Shown here: piece by piece, positions 32,544 through 40,834 of the stretch | Position numbering within the stretch: the first letter of the stretch is position 1 | How the letters are laid out: each line of letters starts with the position of its first letter | Source of the DNA: Polycladomyces subterraneus | Lineage (GTDB): Bacteria; Bacillota; Bacilli; Thermoactinomycetales; JIR-001 | DNA: 46,765 bases | Assembly (NCBI RefSeq): GCF_030433435.1 | Contig: NZ_JANRHH010000033.1 | Location: forward strand, 1-46,765 | Direction: 5' to 3' | Notes under the pieces: generated by a model | Database searches by the model: none | What the model saw: only the letters and a program-made list of their open reading frames with translations | What the model was told of the DNA's origin: nothing | Program-made: the position numbers and the translations under genes

Positions 32544-33368
32544 ATGAACGAAACGCATTTTTGTGCCCGGGATCTGTCGTTGGCGTACGGAAAAAAGCGG
32601 ATCATTGAAGCGCTTGACATCGACATCCCCATCGGTCAAATCACGGCGCTGATCGGTCGCAACGGTTCCGGTAAATCAACCCTGCTCAAGTCGATGGCCC
32701 GGCTCATCCAACCGCATGGAGGAGCTGTCTATCTCAATGGCAAAGCGATTCATGCGATGCCGACGCGGGAAGTATCCCGCCGCCTTGCCATCTTGCCGCA
32801 ACATCCCCAATCGCCCGACGGGATGACGGTAGAGGGGCTGGTATGGCACGGACGATTTCCACACCAGTCAGTTTGGGGAGGTAAGCGCAAGGAAGACCGT
32901 CAAATCGTCCAATGGGCGATGGAGATGACGGGTGTGTCGGAGTGGGCTGACCGTCCCCTCTCCTCTCTATCCGGCGGTCAGCGGCAACGGGCGTGGATCG
33001 CTATGGCACTCGCGCAAAAAACACCACTGTTACTGTTGGACGAACCAACAACGTATCTTGATTTGGCTTATCAGATTGATGTGCTGGATCTACTGAAACG
33101 GTTGAATGAAACGGAAGGAATTTCCGTGGTGATGGTTTTACATGATATCAACCAAGCGGCCCGCTATGCGCATCAGCTCATCGCGCTTCGAGACGGTAAG
33201 GTGGTCGCACAGGGTACACCGTCATCTGTGATCACTCCGCAAACCCTTGAATCTGTCTTCGGTATTCAGGCCAAAGTGATTACCGACCCCGTAACTGGTC
33301 ACCCGATGTGTATCCCCCTTTCTTCCGCATCCAAGGAGGTACAACAACCCGTGGCGCTGGGACAATAA
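32544..33368 (+). CDS. ABC transporter ATP-binding protein, iron-siderophore/cobalamin type
   Basis: This 274-residue protein is a FecE/FhuC-like ATPase: Walker A GRNGSGKSTLLK (about 36-47), Q-loop LPQHPQSPDGMTV, signature LSGGQRQRAWIAMALAQ, Walker B LLLLDEPTTYLDL and switch HDINQAARYAHQL. Its family powers uptake of iron-siderophore complexes. A Fur box upstream fits. The expected permease and binding-protein genes are missing: only a 27-codon FecCD scar remains upstream, and the next gene is a thioesterase. The ATPase is therefore an orphan that either pairs with permeases elsewhere or is on the way to loss. GGAGGGTG precedes ATG 32544. Confidence 0.9.
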   Translation: MNETHFCARDLSLAYGKKRIIEALDIDIPIGQITALIGRNGSGKSTLLKSMARLIQPHGGAVYLNGKAIHAMPTREVSRRLAILPQHPQSPDGMTVEGLVWHGRFPHQSVWGGKRKEDRQIVQWAMEMTGVSEWADRPLSSLSGGQRQRAWIAMALAQKTPLLLLDEPTTYLDLAYQIDVLDLLKRLNETEGISVVMVLHDINQAARYAHQLIALRDGKVVAQGTPSSVITPQTLESVFGIQAKVITDPVTGHPMCIPLSSASKEVQQPVALGQ

Positions 33369-33426
33369 AAGGGGGATTGTATGATGAAGCAGGTGGAATA
33401 CTTTGGGGTGAGGGGGATGACACGTG

Positions 33427-33906
33427 ATGAATGGATTTTCGGTGAGTGCATCGAGAACGGTGAAAACGCTATTGGTGCTGCCCAGTGATACCAATTCCTA
33501 TGGCACCATTTTCGGGGGACAGGTATTGGCGTTGATCGATGAAGTGGCGGCTATTGCAGCGATGAGACATTGCAAACAACTGGTAGTGACTGCGTCGATC
33601 GACTCGGTGGATTTCTTAAGCCCGGCGCGTTTGGGAGACATTTTGACAGTGGAAGCGTTTGTAACCTGGACGGGAAACACTTCGATGGAAGTATATGCGG
33701 AAGTCATTTCCGAGAATCGGGCCGGGGAGAAGAATCTAACCACCACTTCTTTCGTCACCATGGTGGCGATCGACAAAGAAGGAAAACCCGTGGCGGTTCC
33801 ACCCGTCATCCCAGAAACGGACAAGGAAAAGCGTCTTCACCAATCCGCAGTACAACGCAGGCAAGAGCGGGTAGAGCGGAAAAAGAGGCAGGCGGACTGG
33901 CGCTAG
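33427..33906 (+). CDS. Acyl-CoA thioesterase, hotdog fold
   Basis: This 159-residue protein has a single hotdog domain. SDTNSYGTIFGGQVLALIDEVAAIAA contains the conserved Asn-x-x-Gly-x-x-x-Gly-Gly helix start and the catalytic Asp/Glu of the acyl-CoA thioesterase group (YkhA-like). TASIDSVDFLSPARLGDIL and the WTGNTSMEVYAEV strand follow. It hydrolyses acyl-CoA to free acid and CoA; chain-length preference cannot be read from sequence. The C-terminus is a charged tail (QRRQERVERKKRQ). GTG 33424 directly upstream is an alternative start. Only a weak hairpin follows. Confidence 0.88.
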   Translation: MNGFSVSASRTVKTLLVLPSDTNSYGTIFGGQVLALIDEVAAIAAMRHCKQLVVTASIDSVDFLSPARLGDILTVEAFVTWTGNTSMEVYAEVISENRAGEKNLTTTSFVTMVAIDKEGKPVAVPPVIPETDKEKRLHQSAVQRRQERVERKKRQADWR

Positions 33907-34085
33907 AGTATGTGTTTTTGCCGTTGCGAATGGTGCGTAGCGGTTTTTTTATAAGTGAAATATCATAAACAAGTTTGCTTCACAAACCGGATTTGCCCCA
34001 ATCCATGGATGCTAGCCGTCATGACGGCAAGAAAATCGGGAGTTACAGGAAGTTTCCCGCTTCAACCGATCCGTATCCGGTTTCA

Positions 34086-34115
34086 TTGACTGCGCTGATT
34101 TGATGGTTGTATAAT
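34086..34115 (+). promoter_or_regulatory. Promoter of asnS
   Basis: TTGACT (34086-34091), an 18-bp spacer and TATAAT (34110-34115) precede asnS by 33 bp, too close to the start for a T-box leader. The intergenic stretch 33907-34085 holds only the palindrome CCGTCATGACGG near 34016. Confidence 0.75.
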
Positions 34116-34148
34116 GTACAAAGTCGATGAAATGATGGAGGTTGGCGA

Positions 34149-35441
34149 ATGGTGTTAACCATGATTCGGGATATCGCCGCCCATGTTGGTAAAGAAGTAA
34201 AGTTGGGCGGATGGCTTTATAATAAGCGGTCCAGCGGTAAGATTCAGTTTCTGCAGATTCGTGACGGTTCCGGCTTTATCCAAGGTGTTTTGGTGAAGAG
34301 CCAAGTCTCCCCGGAAGTGTGGGAGAAAGCGAACCAATTGACACAGGAGAGTTCCTTGTATGTGCGGGGTACGGTTCGCCAAGACGACCGGGCTCCCAGC
34401 GGATACGAGTTGGACGTGACCGACATCGAGATCATCCAAGTGGCGGACGAATATCCGATCGCATTGAAGGAGCACGGAGTCGAATTTTTGATGGACCATC
34501 GCCATCTGTGGATTCGTTCTCCGCGACAACAAGCGATTCTGCGGATTCGTGCGGAAATCATCCACGCGATTCAGGACTATCTGAACCACAATGGGTTTAC
34601 GTTGGTGGACCCGCCGGTCTTGACACCGTCTTCCTGCGAAGGAACGACTACGCTGTTCCATACCAAATATTTCGATGAAGATGCTTATTTGACGCAGAGT
34701 GGGCAGTTGTATATGGAAGCGGCCGCGATGGCGCTGGGACGGGTGTATTCATTTGGCCCGACGTTCCGTGCGGAAAAATCCAAAACGCGGCGTCACCTGA
34801 TCGAGTTTTGGATGATCGAACCGGAAATGGCGTTTGTCGATCACGAAGGGAACATGAAGATCCAGGAGGAACTGGTTTCTCACGTGGTTCAGCACGTGCT
34901 GAATCATTGTCGCCGGGAACTGGAAACCATCGGCCGCGATATCGCGCCATTGGAAAAGGTGAAACCACCGTTCCCGAGGATTACTTACGATGAAGCGGTG
35001 GAATTATTGAAGAAAGAAGGATTTGAGTTTGAGTGGGGCGAAGATTTCGGAGCACCCCATGAAACCAAAATCGCCGAGAGTTTTGATCGGCCGGTGTTTA
35101 TCACCCACTATCCCACGGAGATCAAAGCGTTTTACATGAAACCCGATCCCAATCGGCCGGAAGTAGTGCTGGGAGCGGACTTGATCGCACCGGAAGGATA
35201 CGGGGAAATCATCGGAGGTAGTCAGCGGATCGACGATCCCCAACTGCTGGAACAGCGATTCCAAGAACACAACTTGCCGCGTGAGGCGTACCAATGGTAC
35301 ATGGACCTTCGTAAATATGGTACCGTCCCGCATTCCGGATTCGGTCTGGGATTGGAACGGACGGTAGCCTGGATTTGCGGTTTGGATCATGTTCGTGAAA
35401 CGATTCCGTTCCCGCGGATGTTGAACCGATTGTACCCGTAA
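34149..35441 (+). CDS. asnS: Asparaginyl-tRNA synthetase
   Basis: It charges tRNA-Asn with asparagine. The 430-residue class IIb synthetase has the OB-fold anticodon domain ([30 protein letters not shown]), motif 1 around [28 protein letters not shown], motif 2 [21 protein letters not shown] and motif 3 [35 protein letters not shown] is typical of AsnRS rather than AspRS. GGAGG lies 7 nt before ATG 34149. It precedes dnaD, as in B. subtilis. Confidence 0.97.
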   Translation: MVLTMIRDIAAHVGKEVKLGGWLYNKRSSGKIQFLQIRDGSGFIQGVLVKSQVSPEVWEKANQLTQESSLYVRGTVRQDDRAPSGYELDVTDIEIIQVADEYPIALKEHGVEFLMDHRHLWIRSPRQQAILRIRAEIIHAIQDYLNHNGFTLVDPPVLTPSSCEGTTTLFHTKYFDEDAYLTQSGQLYMEAAAMALGRVYSFGPTFRAEKSKTRRHLIEFWMIEPEMAFVDHEGNMKIQEELVSHVVQHVLNHCRRELETIGRDIAPLEKVKPPFPRITYDEAVELLKKEGFEFEWGEDFGAPHETKIAESFDRPVFITHYPTEIKAFYMKPDPNRPEVVLGADLIAPEGYGEIIGGSQRIDDPQLLEQRFQEHNLPREAYQWYMDLRKYGTVPHSGFGLGLERTVAWICGLDHVRETIPFPRMLNRLYP

Positions 35442-35447
35442 TAACGA

Positions 35448-35480
35448 GAAATGGCGGTCTGTTGGGCCGCCATTTCGTTT
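35448..35480 (+). terminator. Hairpin between asnS and dnaD
   Basis: GAAATGGCGG (35448-35457) and CCGCCATTTC (35467-35476) form a perfect 10-bp stem followed by GTTT, so termination may be partial. Confidence 0.7.
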
Positions 35481-35514
35481 CCCCGGCAGTAAGTTTATGA
35501 GAGGTGGAAGGAAC

Positions 35515-36237
35515 ATGGATCGAAAGCGGACGCCGCACGCCGCGCTCGTCCAAATGTTGCAGGAAGGGTCCATTTCTTTGCCAGTTGTGCTGTTCACCCA
35601 GTACAAACGGTTGGGCCTTTCCGAAGGGGAAGTGATGTTGCTCATTCACATCATGTTATATCAGGAAAAGGAAGGAAAGTCCTTCCCGACGGTGAGCGAG
35701 TTGGAAGAGCGGATGAGTGTGTCGGCGGACCAAGTCGTTCGGTGGCTCCAATCCCTGGTACGAGGTGGCTTTTTATCCATTGACGAAGAAGTGACGGAGA
35801 ACGGAATTCGCAGTGAACGGTATTCCACCACGCCATTGTTACAACAATTAGCCGCCGCTTATTTGGAAGGCGAAGTTCCCGATATGACGGAGGAGGGAGA
35901 AGAAGACTCTTACGGACGACTGTTTCAAACGTTTGAACAAGAGTTCGGACGTCCTTTATCGCCGATGGAGTGCGAGACATTGTCCCATTGGATTGACCAA
36001 GATGGTTATTCCGCCGAGCTGATCTTGGCCGCTTTGCGGGAGGCGGTTTTCAGCAACAAATTGAATTTTCGTTATATTGACCGGATTTTGCTAGAGTGGC
36101 AGCGCAACTGTATTCGAACGCCTGAGGAAGCCGTCGAGTATGCCAAGAAGTTTCACCAAAAAGGTGTGCTGTACCAATCAACGCCTCACCAGAAAAAGGA
36201 TGGGTTTTCGTTTTACAACTGGGTGAATCAGAATTAA
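35515..36237 (+). CDS. dnaD: DNA replication initiation protein DnaD
   Basis: DnaD works with DnaA, DnaB and DnaI to load helicase at origins and restart sites. The 240-residue protein has an N-terminal winged helix (LPVVLFTQYKRLGLSEGEVMLLIHIMLYQEKEG, then VSELEERMSVSADQVVRWLQSLVRGGFL). A C-terminal DnaD domain follows (FEQEFGRPLSPMECETLSHWIDQDGYSAELILAALREAV, then NFRYIDRILLEWQRN) with a tail ending FSFYNWVNQN. I chose ATG 35515, preceded by GGTGGAAGGA; ATG 35497 lies within that site. No nth gene follows, unlike in B. subtilis. Confidence 0.95.
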   Translation: MDRKRTPHAALVQMLQEGSISLPVVLFTQYKRLGLSEGEVMLLIHIMLYQEKEGKSFPTVSELEERMSVSADQVVRWLQSLVRGGFLSIDEEVTENGIRSERYSTTPLLQQLAAAYLEGEVPDMTEEGEEDSYGRLFQTFEQEFGRPLSPMECETLSHWIDQDGYSAELILAALREAVFSNKLNFRYIDRILLEWQRNCIRTPEEAVEYAKKFHQKGVLYQSTPHQKKDGFSFYNWVNQN

Positions 36238-36350
36238 CCTTTACCTAGACAGGAGTCCTATGGCTTCTGTCTATTTTGTTTTGCATAGACGAGTGTTTAC
36301 GTTACTTTTGCCCCTTCGGCATACACATATAGGGACAGGAGGGGAGAGGG

Positions 36351-38597
36351 ATGACGCATGACGTAGGTATACTGGTAAGCCGATACATTCTTCGCGATTG
36401 CCTCTTGGGTAAGTGCCCTTATGAGTCTTTCGCCCTGTATGACCGGTTTGCCAGGCGCGAAGGGCTTCGGGCCGTATTTTTCTCTTTGGAGGATATTGCA
36501 TTCGATGACTTGTCGGTGCGCGCCCATATCCGGAAAGGGCCGGGGTGCTATCAGGTTCGTCGAATTCCCCTGCCCACAGTGATCCATAATCGTGTGCGGC
36601 CCATTTTACGCGATGCCCAGCGACGTTTTTTTCGCTTGCGTGTTCTGCCTTACACTCAACTTTTCAATGCCAACAACCGGATGGATAAATGGCAAATGTA
36701 CCGCTGTTTGAAAAACGATCCCGTATTGGTGCCACATTTACCGGAGACGGCATGGCTGTCTACGGAGACCACGATGTCGTTTTTGAAAAAGCACGGTTCC
36801 ATCTATATCAAACCGACCAACAAAAGTTTGGCGATTGGTTTGTTACGATTGGACCCGCTGAAGCATGAGGAAAAATGGGTGGCGTCCACTCCTCGCCGGG
36901 ACAGGGAGGTTGTGTATTCGCAACCTGAGCTGAAGGCGTATGTTCGCCGCCTCAGCCGGGAGGGGAAAATCATCGTACAGCAACCGATATTTCTCTCTCG
37001 CGTAGATGAGCGACCGGTTGATCTGCGGGTGGCCGTTCAACGTGATCGGCAAGGAAAGTGGCAAGTATCGGGGATCGTTGCACGTGTGGGCCCTTCGAAC
37101 GGTATCTCAACCAATGTAGCGGTGGGTGGCCGGGCAGTACCGCTTTCGTCGGTTTCTTCTCAGTTCGGCGGGTCAACCGCGCTTCCCGAACTGAAAGAGC
37201 AGATTGAAAGGATCGTGTTACGGGCGGCGGAACGATTGTCGGAAAAGATGCCGGGACTAGCGGATCTCGGTTTCGATGTGGGCGTGGATCAAAAAGGTCA
37301 TCTGTGGATCATCGAGGTGAATGGCCGCGATTTGCGCATCACCTTCCGCCAAGCTAAGGAATGGGAAGATTGGAAAGAAACATTTGCCAAACCTATGGAA
37401 TACGCCGGCAGGCTGTTACGACAGCAGCCGCACGTACAACCGTCCAAACCGACGGTGGCGTGGTTGACATCCGGCTCCCTCCCAGTGACACCCGATGGAG
37501 GCGGGTCGGTGGAAACATGTGTACGCGAAATTTTGCCGCATTTGGCCGAGACGCATCAGGTATACCTGATCGGGAAAAGCGTCCGAACAGAACACGCATT
37601 GCATGTGGCTTGCCGTACCGATCAACCGCAACGTTATCTCAAGGAAGCGATCGGTCATCTCAGACGTTTACGACCACAAGTGATTCACATCGATAATCGT
37701 CCGGCATTTGTCCGGCAGGTTCGAGTAGCATGTCCACATACCCCGATCACATTGTATCTTCATTCGAAGACGTATGCGAAGCCGCCGATGATGGACAAAG
37801 ATTCGTTACGGGAGAGTATCCGGTTGTCGGACCGGGTGATGACAAACAGCAATTTCATGGCCCACTGGTTGGACCGGCTATTTCCACGATTGGCAGATAA
37901 GGTGACGGTGGTGCCGCTGGGCGTCAATCTTGAGCGATTCCCCCCCATTGGTGACCCTGATGTGCTTCGACAACGCATTGAGCGCCGACAAGACATGGGT
38001 TTGGAAAACAAAAAGGTGATTTTATATGTCGGCAGGGTGATCGAACAAAAAGGTCTGGGATATTTGCTCCGCGCCTTACCAACTATTCGACAAAAACACC
38101 CGGATACCGCATTAGTGATCGTTGGCAGCAGCCGCTACGGCCGTCATGTGGAAACATCCTATGCAAAAGAAATTCAGAAACAGATCCACTCATTAAAAGA
38201 AGGGGTTCATTGGATTTCCCACGTCCCGCATACGGAAGTGCCCCGATATTATCAGATGGCCGATATATTGGTAACCCCGTCTATCGGACATGAAGCGTTT
38301 TGTTTGGTCAATGTGGAAGGGATGGCAACCGGTTTGCCTGTTGTGTCGGTGAAAACTGGCGGTATTCCAGAGGTAGTGGAAAACGGAGTATCCGGTGTTC
38401 TCGTCACCAAAGATTATCTGGCCAAACGTTTGGCCCGGGCTTGCATCGATTTGTTTGATCATCCGCAAAAGATGAAGGAATTGAGTCTGGCCGCCCGAAA
38501 GCGTGTAGAGACCCACTACCGATGGGAATTGGTGGCCGAGCGGTTCCGCGACGTTTACCAACAACTGATGCAAACGACCGTCAATGCAACCGGATGA
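36351..38597 (+). CDS. YheC/YheD-type ATP-grasp fused to a CotSA-like GT4 glycosyltransferase
   Basis: This 748-residue protein joins two spore-coat-type enzymes. Residues about 1-355 are a YheC/D (endospore coat-associated) ATP-grasp ligase: VIHNRVRPI, FNANNRMDKWQMYRCL, the Lys of SIYIKPTNKS, IIVQQPI, DLRVAVQRDRQGKW and the metal-binding end WIIEVNGRDLR. Residues about 360-740 are a GT-B family 4 glycosyltransferase: LTSGSLPVTPDGGGSVE, VVPLGVNLERFPP, KVILYVGRVIEQKGL and the nucleotide-sugar E-x7-E motif EAFCLVNVEGMATGLPVV. Both catalytic sets look intact. In B. subtilis YheC/YheD and the GT4 protein CotSA are separate proteins. The fusion predicts coupled ligation and glycosylation in the mother cell or on the coat; substrate unknown. 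GGAGGGGAGAGGG precedes the ATG. Confidence 0.88.
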   Translation: MTHDVGILVSRYILRDCLLGKCPYESFALYDRFARREGLRAVFFSLEDIAFDDLSVRAHIRKGPGCYQVRRIPLPTVIHNRVRPILRDAQRRFFRLRVLPYTQLFNANNRMDKWQMYRCLKNDPVLVPHLPETAWLSTETTMSFLKKHGSIYIKPTNKSLAIGLLRLDPLKHEEKWVASTPRRDREVVYSQPELKAYVRRLSREGKIIVQQPIFLSRVDERPVDLRVAVQRDRQGKWQVSGIVARVGPSNGISTNVAVGGRAVPLSSVSSQFGGSTALPELKEQIERIVLRAAERLSEKMPGLADLGFDVGVDQKGHLWIIEVNGRDLRITFRQAKEWEDWKETFAKPMEYAGRLLRQQPHVQPSKPTVAWLTSGSLPVTPDGGGSVETCVREILPHLAETHQVYLIGKSVRTEHALHVACRTDQPQRYLKEAIGHLRRLRPQVIHIDNRPAFVRQVRVACPHTPITLYLHSKTYAKPPMMDKDSLRESIRLSDRVMTNSNFMAHWLDRLFPRLADKVTVVPLGVNLERFPPIGDPDVLRQRIERRQDMGLENKKVILYVGRVIEQKGLGYLLRALPTIRQKHPDTALVIVGSSRYGRHVETSYAKEIQKQIHSLKEGVHWISHVPHTEVPRYYQMADILVTPSIGHEAFCLVNVEGMATGLPVVSVKTGGIPEVVENGVSGVLVTKDYLAKRLARACIDLFDHPQKMKELSLAARKRVETHYRWELVAERFRDVYQQLMQTTVNATG

Positions 38598-38661
38598 GAG
38601 GGAAAACGGTTCGCCTAAAATCGCGATGGTAGACCATTTTGTCAGCAAGCCCAATTTACCC

Positions 38662-38694
38662 AAAATCCCCTTCAAGATGCGAAGGGGATTTTTT
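38662..38694 (+). terminator. Terminator after the fusion gene
   Basis: AAAATCCCCTTC (38662-38673) and GAAGGGGATTTTTT (38681-38694) form a strong Rho-independent terminator. Confidence 0.9.
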
Positions 38695-38706
38695 CGGCCG
38701 TCATTA

Positions 38707-38797
38707 TGTCAGGAAAATTAACATTAATGTATTGATATCTGCCTCCATTCGTGATAATATACATAATCAAAGAAAAGATATGTAAGGAAAACTTACA
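38707..38797 (+). promoter_or_regulatory. amt promoter flanked by two GlnR/TnrA boxes
   Basis: TGTCAGGAAAATTAACA (38707-38723) and TGTAAGGAAAACTTACA (38781-38797) both fit TGTNA-N7-TNACA exactly. Between them TTGATA (38732-38737), a 17-bp spacer and TAATAT (38755-38760) form the promoter. One box is just upstream of -35 and the other about 20-37 bp past the -10, a layout suited to activation or looping/repression by nitrogen status. Confidence 0.9.
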
Positions 38798-38814
38798 CAA
38801 GAGGTGGGGCGAAC

Positions 38815-40116
38815 ATGTCGGTGCCTTTGTTGTTGGATACAGTATGGGTGTTGTTGGCTGCTCTCTTGGTTATTTTCATGCAAGTCGGTTTTGCGCTGTT
38901 GGAGGCAGGTTCCGCTCATTTGAAACATGCGGGGCATATCGCCAGCAAACAGTTGATCAGCTTCGCCACGGCTTCATTGTTCTTCTGGGCTTTCGGCTAT
39001 GCAGTGACATTCGGAGCTGGCAATGAGTGGTTTGGTACAAACGGTTGGTTTCTGGCACTGCCTGTTGAAAAAGGAAAGATCCCCGTGGAGGTTCTTTACC
39101 TGTTCCAGCTTTCTTTCGCTGCAGTGTCTCTCGCCATCGCATGGGGAGGATTTGCCGAGCGTGCCAAATTGATCGTGTATCTCTTGTTCGGCGCGCTTTA
39201 TACCTCCATTATTTACCCGGTGGTTGGTCACTGGATATGGGGCGGCGGTTGGTTGAGTGCGCTCGGAGCACAAGATTTTGCGGGCTCGACAGTAGTGCAC
39301 CTGCAAGGCGGGATAGCTGCACTGATCGCCACGCTGTTGCTCAAGCCGCGGATCGGCAAATACGGGCCGGACGGCAAACCCAAAACGATGCAGGGAAACA
39401 ATCCCGTTTTGATCACAGCGGGTACCATGATCATCTGGCTGGGTTGGTTCGGTTTCAACGCGGGGAGTACGTTGGGGACGAAAGACGGATTTTTCGGATA
39501 TGTGGCTCTGACGACCAATTTGGCGGCGGCTGCGGGGGTTTTGAGCGCTTGGCTCGCTGTCTACGCGATGACCAAAAAAGCCGATATTCCGTCTATCGCC
39601 AACGGTGCATTGGCGGCACTGGTGGCTATCACGGCGGCATGTGCGTTTGTTGAGCCATGGGCGGCCGTGGTGATTGGGGCCGTTGCGGGTGCGATGAGTG
39701 TCTGGACGGCGACTGTGATTGAGCGGATGGGAGTTGACGATCCGATCGGAGCATTTTCCGTGCACGGTTTGGCTGGAATCTGGGGTACGCTCTCCACCGG
39801 CTTCTTCGCATCACCGCATCTGGTGGAGTACATCGGTATTGGTCGACCGGGACTGTTTTACGGCGGTGGATGGACACAATTGGGTGTTCAAGCACTCAGT
39901 GTATTAGTGGCGGCGGCGTACGTGGCTGTGGTTTCCTGGGCGATTCTGTGGGTCGTGGATAAACTGTTCGGTCTGCGCATCAGCCAGGAGGAGGAAATCA
40001 AAGGTTTGGACTGGAGCGAGCACGGCATTGAGCCTGAAGCCGTTACGAAAGATGCACCTGCTGCAACCAAACCTGCGGCAGCGCTCCGGGCTTCTGCAAC
40101 CGGGGAGGCGATTTGA
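38815..40116 (+). CDS. amt: Ammonium transporter Amt
   Basis: This 433-residue membrane protein has the 11-helix Amt/MEP pattern. Visible markers are MQVGFALLEAG near the N-terminus, WGGFAERAK, VGHWIWGGGWL, the first pore His in GSTVVHLQGG, LGWFGFNAGST and the second pore His in FSVHGLAGIWGTL. It takes up ammonium for glutamine synthetase at low supply. The cytosolic tail (about 385-433) is Ala- and Glu-rich. Two GlnR boxes at the promoter place it in the same regulon as glnRA. No glnK/PII gene follows; the next sequence is a MITE-like element, so a PII gene may have been lost or lies elsewhere. GAGGTGGGG precedes the ATG. Confidence 0.96.
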   Translation: MSVPLLLDTVWVLLAALLVIFMQVGFALLEAGSAHLKHAGHIASKQLISFATASLFFWAFGYAVTFGAGNEWFGTNGWFLALPVEKGKIPVEVLYLFQLSFAAVSLAIAWGGFAERAKLIVYLLFGALYTSIIYPVVGHWIWGGGWLSALGAQDFAGSTVVHLQGGIAALIATLLLKPRIGKYGPDGKPKTMQGNNPVLITAGTMIIWLGWFGFNAGSTLGTKDGFFGYVALTTNLAAAAGVLSAWLAVYAMTKKADIPSIANGALAALVAITAACAFVEPWAAVVIGAVAGAMSVWTATVIERMGVDDPIGAFSVHGLAGIWGTLSTGFFASPHLVEYIGIGRPGLFYGGGWTQLGVQALSVLVAAAYVAVVSWAILWVVDKLFGLRISQEEEIKGLDWSEHGIEPEAVTKDAPAATKPAAALRASATGEAI

Positions 40117-40121
40117 TCACT

Positions 40122-40341
40122 AGAGAGTGTCTGGTAAATCCGTGAGGGAGAAAATGCTTTCCCGGCCGAGCGAATACCCGGAAAGCGCAGGAATGAAATC
40201 TCGGGCAACTTCCTCTAAGCAAAGCGTATTTTACCCGCGTCCTGTGCTCTGTGTCGGAGCGGCCATGACCTGTATCCTTGCAGTGCGCAGGTGGAGCGCA
40301 CCCGCTAAGCAACTAGACAGTATTCACCAGACACGCTCTCA
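40122..40341. mobile_element. MITE-like element with imperfect terminal inverted repeats
   Basis: AGAGAGTGTCTGGTAAATC (40122-40140) and, read from the other end, GAGAGCGTGTCTGGTGAATAC (40340-40320) share AGAG-N-GTGTCTGGT-N-AAT. The 220-bp interior has no coding capacity and contains a further small hairpin (GTGCGC...GCGCAC). No clear target duplication is visible. The size and ends fit a non-autonomous derivative of an insertion sequence. Confidence 0.55.
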
Positions 40342-40379
40342 TAAAGAAAATTCAGAGGTCACCACATCGCAGACACAAA

Positions 40380-40414
40380 TAACCGGCACCCTGTACGCTC
40401 ACAGGTGCCGGTTT
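40380..40414 (-). terminator. Terminator of the dhaKLM operon
   Basis: ACCGGCACC with CTGT and ACAG with GTGCCGGT form a long stem with one bulge. T- and A-rich flanks allow activity on both strands. It lies just past the dhaM stop. Confidence 0.75.
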
Positions 40415-40422
40415 TCCTTCAC

Positions 40423-40818
40423 TTATATTTTCGTTAGTGATTTCGCCTCTTTTGTTACGTTAATCACTTTTTCCAAGGTACTACCACATCCAGATTCCAC
40501 GACAGCCGTATATGCCCCTTCCACCAATGGAGCGTCTGCAATATGAACCTTCGTGATGTTATCTTCCGCTAACCGCTCTATCGCTAATTCGGTATTGATT
40601 AAAGCGCTGCCAAGGTCAAAAAAGACAACAACACCTTTATCTGAATAAACTGATTTTATAGCGTCTTGGATCTTATCTGCGCTTGTACCGATTTCCTCCT
40701 CATCCGTTCCCCCTGCCAAGGCAATCGGAACATGAGGATTCAGTTGGGAAAGCAGTTGTTTTAATCCCTTGACTAATTCATGGCTGTGTGAAACAAGGAC
40801 AATCCCCACATATCCCAT
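40423..40818 (-). CDS. dhaM: PTS-dependent dihydroxyacetone kinase phosphotransferase subunit DhaM
   Basis: DhaM passes phosphate from HPr to the ADP bound on DhaL. The 131-residue protein is an EIIA-mannose-like domain: MGYVGIVLVSHSHELVKGL carries the phosphorylated His in the first VSHS, and VVFFDLGSALINTELAIE and IADAPLVEGAYTAVV are family motifs. It has only the EIIA domain, as in Gram-positive DhaM, without the HPr and EI domains of the E. coli protein. ATG 40818 follows AGGGAGATTTCAAT. It is third in dhaK-dhaL-dhaM. Confidence 0.92.
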   Translation of the reverse strand: MGYVGIVLVSHSHELVKGLKQLLSQLNPHVPIALAGGTDEEEIGTSADKIQDAIKSVYSDKGVVVFFDLGSALINTELAIERLAEDNITKVHIADAPLVEGAYTAVVESGCGSTLEKVINVTKEAKSLTKI

Positions 40819-40834
40819 ATTGAAATCTCCCTTT

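Noticed and set aside
33907-34148. T-box riboswitch before asnS
   Set aside because: A good promoter at 34086-34115 leaves a leader of under 30 nt, and no T-box sequence or specifier hairpin is visible.
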